Assembly (NCBI GenBank): GCA_946494335.1
Contig: CAMMBV010000027.1
Location: 1 to 46,854 of the forward strand
DNA: 46,854 nt
Direction: 5' to 3'
Source: an uncultured Ruminococcus sp.
GTDB lineage: Bacteria; Bacillota; Clostridia; Lachnospirales; Lachnospiraceae
Shown: one piece after another, positions 43,069-46,854 of the stretch
Position numbering within the stretch: the first letter of the stretch is position 1
Layout of the letters: each line of letters opens with the position of its first letter
Position numbers and translations under genes: made by a program
The notes under the pieces: generated by a model
The model's database searches: none
Told to the model about the DNA's origin: nothing
What the model saw: the letters and a program-made list of their open reading frames with translations, nothing else

Positions 43069-44939
43069 ATCGTAAGGTGTTATTAATCGAGCCTAATTAT
43101 AAAAATAAGTATCCGCCTATGGGATTGATGAAAATTGCGACATATTATCGGCGATGTAACGATGATGTACGCTTTTTTAAAGGCGACTTAAAAAAATTTG
43201 CAGCGCAGTTGCTCTGTGAAGAGTTTTGTTCAGAAATAGGAGAATTTTCTCTTAGAAAATATTTTCCTAAACTGACTGAATATATTAAAGTCGGAAAATA
43301 TTCCTCTCTTGATGAGATTTCTGATTTTCGAGGAAGCAAATATGAAGAGATAATTAAAACATATCGCCAAAAATACAAGAATAAAGAATTTCCGCAATTT
43401 GATGTTGTGGGAGTAACAACGCTGTTTACATTTTATTGGAAGCAAACGGTAGACACGATAAATTATGCCAAAAACTTTTGTAAAGCAGAAGGGAAAATGC
43501 TCGTTGGCGGTATTGCATCTACTATACTTCCAGACTATATATATGAGGAAACTGGAATCAAACCACATATAGGTCTTCTTGATAAAGAAGGTGATCTTGA
43601 TGAAGGTAATACTGATATTATAGATGAGTTGCCATTAGATTACTCAATTCTAGAAGAAGTTGATTATGAATATCCGGCACATAATGCTTATTTTGGATAT
43701 ATGACAAGAGGATGTCCACGTAATTGCGCGTTTTGCGCTGTGAAAACACTGGAGCCACAATATAAAAATTATATAGGGATAAAGCATCAGATTGAATATG
43801 TTGATGAACATTTTGGCGCACAGAAAGATTTGTTATTGATGGATAATAATGTATTTGCATCTAATTGTTTTGAGCAAATAATTGACGAAATTAAAGAGTG
43901 TGGTTTTGGAAAAGGAGCCACATATATTCCGCCAAATGAATATGACGTTGCTATAAAAAATTTGAAGGCGGGCTATAATCTTAGAGCATATATTAAAAAG
44001 ATAATAAAACTTTATGATAAAATTGCGGAGAAACTACCAGAGGATGAATCTGGGGAATTTTATTTACGGAGAGAAGAACGTGGGCTTCTATATGTGGAAA
44101 CGGCAACATGTAAGGAGATATGTACGTTCGATGAAACGGTTCGACCTTTGTATGACAAGCTTTTTCATAAATCTAAGAGAGCAAGGTATATTGATTTTAA
44201 TCAAGGATTAGATGCAAGACTGGCAACAGACAAAAGAATGAAAAAACTTTCAGAAATAAATATTAGACCGTTACGTATAGCATTTGACCATTATGAACAG
44301 AGGGATGTTTATATTGCGGCTGTAAAAAGAGCGGCAAAGTATGGCATAATGGAATTATCAAATTATCTTCTTTATAATTTTGAGGATGAACCCAAAGAAC
44401 TGTATTACCGAATGAGAATCAATGTTGACCTTTGCGAAGAGCTAGGCGTTACAATATATTCATTTCCAATGAAATATCATCCAATTAGCGATCCGGAATA
44501 TTTTAAGAACAGAGATTATTTAGGGGAACATTGGAATAGAAAATTCATTCGTGCGGTGCAGGCAGTTTTGAACTCTACAAAAGGGAAAATAGGAAAAGGC
44601 GTTGAATTTTTTGAAGAAGCTTTTGGACGTGATTTGGACGAATTTTATAAAATCTTGTGGATGCCAGAAACTTTTATTATATATAGGAGAAAATATGATA
44701 AAAAATTGAGAGAACGGCTTGCGGATAGATACCAAAACCATTCGAGTGAAGATTGTGATTTGGCAAATGAGTGGTGGACAAAATTCTGTTCACTTCCTGC
44801 TGAAAAACTAGAGATTGCTAAGTCTATTATTTCTTTAAATAAGTTTAAGGAAGGAGATTATGAATGTACAGATAAAGAAATTCTTGATGTATTGTCATAT
44901 TATAGCATTGCACGAGACATTGCGGAAGGGAATATCTAA
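43065..44939 (+). CDS. Radical SAM protein with cobalamin-type N-terminal fold
   Basis: The protein has 624 residues. The N-terminal 200 residues resemble the Rossmann domain of B12-dependent radical SAM enzymes (KVLLIEPNYKNKYPPMGLMK, VVGVTTLFTFYW, LVGGIAS) but lack the DxHxxG cobalamin ligand. The radical SAM core has C217-x3-C221-x2-C224 in MTRGCPRNCAFCAV, then LLLMDNNVFAS and DFNQGLDARLATDKRMKKL. An insertion of about 85 residues (about 288-372) separates the second and third strands. The C-terminal 150 residues are helical and not recognised. It should cleave S-adenosylmethionine to start radical chemistry on an unknown, possibly nucleic acid, substrate. GAGGA precedes the ATG, which overlaps the GHKL stop. 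Confidence 0.82.
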   Translation: MNRKVLLIEPNYKNKYPPMGLMKIATYYRRCNDDVRFFKGDLKKFAAQLLCEEFCSEIGEFSLRKYFPKLTEYIKVGKYSSLDEISDFRGSKYEEIIKTYRQKYKNKEFPQFDVVGVTTLFTFYWKQTVDTINYAKNFCKAEGKMLVGGIASTILPDYIYEETGIKPHIGLLDKEGDLDEGNTDIIDELPLDYSILEEVDYEYPAHNAYFGYMTRGCPRNCAFCAVKTLEPQYKNYIGIKHQIEYVDEHFGAQKDLLLMDNNVFASNCFEQIIDEIKECGFGKGATYIPPNEYDVAIKNLKAGYNLRAYIKKIIKLYDKIAEKLPEDESGEFYLRREERGLLYVETATCKEICTFDETVRPLYDKLFHKSKRARYIDFNQGLDARLATDKRMKKLSEINIRPLRIAFDHYEQRDVYIAAVKRAAKYGIMELSNYLLYNFEDEPKELYYRMRINVDLCEELGVTIYSFPMKYHPISDPEYFKNRDYLGEHWNRKFIRAVQAVLNSTKGKIGKGVEFFEEAFGRDLDEFYKILWMPETFIIYRRKYDKKLRERLADRYQNHSSEDCDLANEWWTKFCSLPAEKLEIAKSIISLNKFKEGDYECTDKEILDVLSYYSIARDIAEGNI

Positions 44940-44953
44940 GGAGGTGTCTGTCG

Positions 44954-46294
44954 GTGGCAGAAAGCCAAAATGTTGAATGGAAAGAATCTTGGCGGGACGA
45001 ATATCTTAAATGGATATGCGGTTTTGCCAACGCACAGGGTGGAAAGATTTATATTGGCACAAATGATGATGGTACAGTAATCGGCGTGCAAGATAGCAAA
45101 AAGCTGATGGAGGATATTCCGAATAAAGTACGAGATGTTCTTGGCATAATTGTGGATGTGAATTTGCTGACAGAAGATGGAAAGGACTACATTGAAATTT
45201 GTGTGAATCCGAACAGTTATCCTGTTAATTATAAGGGAGAATATCACTATCGGAGCGGCAGCACCAAACAACAGTTAAAAGGGCAGGCGCTTAATCAATT
45301 TCTGTTACAAAAGACTGGAATTACATGGGACAGTGTTCCGGTTCAGGGCGTAACGGTGCAGGATTTAAGAAATGATAGTTTTGATATTTTTCGGGAACAA
45401 GCAATACTCAGCAAACGAATAGATCGCAAAAATGTTGACGCTACAAACAAGCAACTGCTTGACAGCCTTAATTTGCTTGAAAATGGTCAACTAAAAAGGG
45501 CTGCTATTTTACTTTTTCATCATAATCCGGAAAAGTGGATACCAGGAGCTTATGTTAAGATTGGATATTTTGAATCTGATTCTGAATTGCGGTATCAGGA
45601 TGAAATTCATGGTTCTCTAATATCGCAGGCAGACCGAGTGGTTGATCTTATTTTTACAAAATATTTGAAAGCAGATATTTCTTACAGGGGAGTAACGAGG
45701 GTAGAAACCTATCCTTTCCCCAAGGACGCAATCAGAGAAGCGGTTTTTAATGCTATTGCACACAAATTTTATGGAGCATTGATTCCTATACAAATTGGCG
45801 TGTATGCAGATAGGCTTTATATTGCGAATGATTGCATTTTCCCGGAGGATTGGACACTTGACGATCTGATGGGGAAGCATCGGTCAAGACCATATAATCC
45901 GTTGATTGCAAATACGTTTTTCAGAGCCGGTTTTATTGAGGCATGGGGACGTGGAATTGAAAAAATCAAAGACAGTTGCAAAGAAGCCGGAAATCCTATG
46001 CCGGAATATACAATTAAGCGTGAGGACATTATGGTTATGTTCAAGAGCTTGGTTAGTCATACTGACCAAGGTACTAACCAAGCTACTGACCAAACTAACC
46101 AAGATGAGGATAATTCCGTGGCGGCTCGTATTTTGAAAGTGATTGAAATGGAACCTATGTTATCCCAGAAAAAAATTGCCGATATTATTGGAGAGAAATA
46201 TAGTACGGTAAAGTATTATATGGAGTCTATGAAAAAATCCGGTGTAATTAAGAGAGAAGGTTCCAGTCAAAAGGGAAGATGGATTATTTTGTAA
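44954..46294 (+). CDS. AlbA_2 / HATPase_c_4 putative transcriptional regulator
   Basis: The protein has 446 residues. The N-terminal AlbA_2 (Schlafen-type) domain opens with QNVEWKESWRDEYLKWICGF and has GGKIYIGTNDDGTVIGV. The middle ATPase-like domain carries DAIREAVFNAIAHKFY (the N-box equivalent) and FRAGFIEAWGRGIEKIKDSC. A Thr/Gln/Asp-rich linker (SHTDQGTNQATDQTNQDED) leads to a C-terminal winged helix (LSQKKIADIIGEKYSTVKYY). Such proteins are often annotated RecG-like, without proof. Start GTG 44954 follows AAGGAGG, 14 bp after the radical SAM stop, so it is the last gene of the operon. It may regulate the system or be a passenger; GC content is slightly higher than in the upstream genes. 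Confidence 0.82.
   Translation: MAESQNVEWKESWRDEYLKWICGFANAQGGKIYIGTNDDGTVIGVQDSKKLMEDIPNKVRDVLGIIVDVNLLTEDGKDYIEICVNPNSYPVNYKGEYHYRSGSTKQQLKGQALNQFLLQKTGITWDSVPVQGVTVQDLRNDSFDIFREQAILSKRIDRKNVDATNKQLLDSLNLLENGQLKRAAILLFHHNPEKWIPGAYVKIGYFESDSELRYQDEIHGSLISQADRVVDLIFTKYLKADISYRGVTRVETYPFPKDAIREAVFNAIAHKFYGALIPIQIGVYADRLYIANDCIFPEDWTLDDLMGKHRSRPYNPLIANTFFRAGFIEAWGRGIEKIKDSCKEAGNPMPEYTIKREDIMVMFKSLVSHTDQGTNQATDQTNQDEDNSVAARILKVIEMEPMLSQKKIADIIGEKYSTVKYYMESMKKSGVIKREGSSQKGRWIIL
46049..46102 (+). repeat. Short repeats inside the AlbA_2 gene linker
   Basis: ACTRACCAA occurs four times (46061, 46073, 46085, 46094), and the complementary TTGGTTAGT precedes them at 46049. They encode the Thr/Gln/Asp/Asn linker. 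Slippage-prone, and possibly also a protein-binding array. Confidence 0.6.
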
Positions 46295-46600
46295 TTAAAG
46301 TTCACATAGTTTGATAATAATATCGCTCTGCTGATACAGCCAATCCGTAAATTCTTTCGGGTTGGCTGTTCTTTCTTTCACAGCCTTTTTTCGTTGCAAC
46401 GCTTCTTTCTTGAACACTTCAAAGGCAGTCAGCATTTCTTCCAGCCGGTCAGCGGGGAAGCCCGCTGTTTTCTTCGCCTTATTGATCTTGTTGCGCCAGT
46501 TCTGGCACTCATTTTTATAGAGCAAATCATAGTTATTTTCCCTTGCCCTCTCGTCAAACTCCCGTTTATTTTGGAGCGCCTGTGTATATTTCGAATAAAC
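46295..46600 (-). pseudogene. 3' fragment of an interrupted gene
   Basis: The minus-strand frame is open from the junction at 46600 to the stop at 46295 (about 101 codons, no start needed). It encodes a charged helical tail: SKYTQALQNKREFDERAREN, NYDLLYKNECQNWRNKINKA and WLYQQSDIIIKLCEL. It resembles C-termini of DUF6076-like proteins as I remember them; low certainty. Upstream the frame meets a stop exactly where the IS-like repeats begin, so the gene was cut by an insertion. Its stop codon abuts the AlbA_2 stop with no gap. Confidence 0.6.
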
Positions 46601-46738
46601 TGATCATTGCTCACGGATAAATAGATCACTTGTCACGGGGTTTTAGATCAGTGTTCTCGGAAACCAGATCAGTGTTCTTGTTTCTGCATCATGTATGTTG
46701 TTTAAAAAAATGTCATGATTTCATCTGCGGCTACGCCG

Positions 46739-46767
46739 CCTGGGGAATGATTTTAGTATTCCCCAGG
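46739..46767 (-). terminator. Hairpin at the IS end
   Basis: CCTGGGGAAT (46739-46748) pairs perfectly with ATTCCCCAGG (46758-46767) across 9 nt. It lies downstream of the minus-strand gene stop at 46791, and another small stem GCGGC/GCCGC follows (46727-46739). Confidence 0.5.
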
Positions 46768-46790
46768 ACAGCCGCCGCTTTAACGATAGA

Positions 46791-46854
46791 TTAGTGCCAG
46801 CATGGCCATTCGCCTTTACAGGCTTTTTGTACCTTGACAAGATAGTCGCGGAAT
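46791..46854 (-). CDS. 3' end of a probable transposase gene (partial)
   Basis: Twenty codons before a TAA at 46791 read FRDYLVKVQKACKGEWPCWH on the minus strand; the gene continues beyond the window edge. Position just inside the IS-like repeats suggests a transposition protein. The sequence is too short to assign a family. Confidence 0.3.
   Translation of the reverse strand, partial: FRDYLVKVQKACKGEWPCWH

Larger units (their letters stand above)
46601..46854 (-). mobile_element. End of an insertion sequence, IS21-like
   Basis: Four related repeats of the form AGATCAGTGTTCTCGG start at 46601 (TGATCATTGCTCACGG), 46623, 46645 and 46666, spaced 22, 22 and 21 bp. Serial terminal repeats of about this length are typical of IS21-family ends, which also begin with TG. 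Further in are a hairpin CCTGGGGAAT/ATTCCCCAGG (46739-46767) and the end of a minus-strand gene stopping at 46791. The remainder lies outside the window. The family assignment rests on the repeat layout alone. Confidence 0.5.

Noticed and set aside
43065-44939. Radical SAM protein as a prokaryotic viperin
   Set aside because: The protein is roughly twice viperin length, with a cobalamin-type N-terminal fold and a barrel insertion.
46601-46680. CRISPR-like array of 22-bp units
   Set aside because: The repeats are imperfect, contiguous without spacers of constant length and end at an insertion junction; this fits IS ends better.

Overview
The window looks like a chromosomal segment of a gut-type Firmicute of class Clostridia, most probably Lachnospiraceae. 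The reasons are strong AGGAGG-type ribosome binding sites, ATG/GTG/TTG starts, TTGACA-N17-TATAAT promoters, a dnaE-pfkA block, a greA-lysS pair, a SleB-like spore/cell-wall hydrolase and a monomeric [FeFe]-hydrogenase. No rRNA is present, so the assignment rests on gene content only.

Layout. (1) 1-4.0 kb: an AAA/DUF4143 ATPase on the minus strand, an AEC transporter, and a cation:proton antiporter behind a fluoride (crcB-type) riboswitch with its terminator. (2) 4.0-8.35 kb: a TetR-type regulator with its own promoter and a 32-bp palindromic operator, followed by a heterodimeric ABC exporter pair of the YbtP/Q or IrtA/B type. (3) 8.5-9.65 kb: tRNA-Gln(CUG) and a decayed minus-strand remnant of a CobW-like GTPase and apparently the tail of a UroD-type methyltransferase. 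(4) 9.7-21 kb: a PucR regulator, MATE efflux pump, acyl-ACP thioesterase, CvfB, DnaE, PfkA, a SpoU rRNA methyltransferase and a membrane-anchored polysaccharide deacetylase-like protein. (5) 21.3-28.5 kb: a four-gene cluster (TIR domain/membrane segment/YD-like repeats/PDZ-like protein, M48 metallopeptidase with zinc ribbon, an 83-aa protein, a zinc-ribbon protein) followed by a response regulator and histidine kinase. (6) 28.6-38.04 kb: SleB-like hydrolase, [FeFe]-hydrogenase, NfeD + SPFH membrane proteins, argF, birA, a small conserved protein, dusB, greA and lysS. (7) 38.3-46.3 kb: a clearly more AT-rich accessory operon. (8) 46.3-46.85 kb: a broken gene cut by what looks like the end of an IS21-like insertion sequence.

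The most unusual part is region 7. It is a tightly packed, co-directional operon: XRE regulator, NurA-like nuclease, HerA-like ATPase, GHKL (Hsp90/MORC-like) ATPase, a 624-aa radical SAM protein with a modified cobalamin-type N-terminal fold, and an AlbA_2/HATPase_c_4 protein. Start/stop overlaps and gaps of 15 bp or less imply one transcript. HerA-NurA is a DNA-end-processing pair that recurs in anti-phage systems. Its combination with a GHKL sensor-type ATPase and a radical SAM enzyme does not match any named defence system I know. I propose it as a candidate nucleic-acid modification/degradation system; the function is inferred from domains and linkage only.
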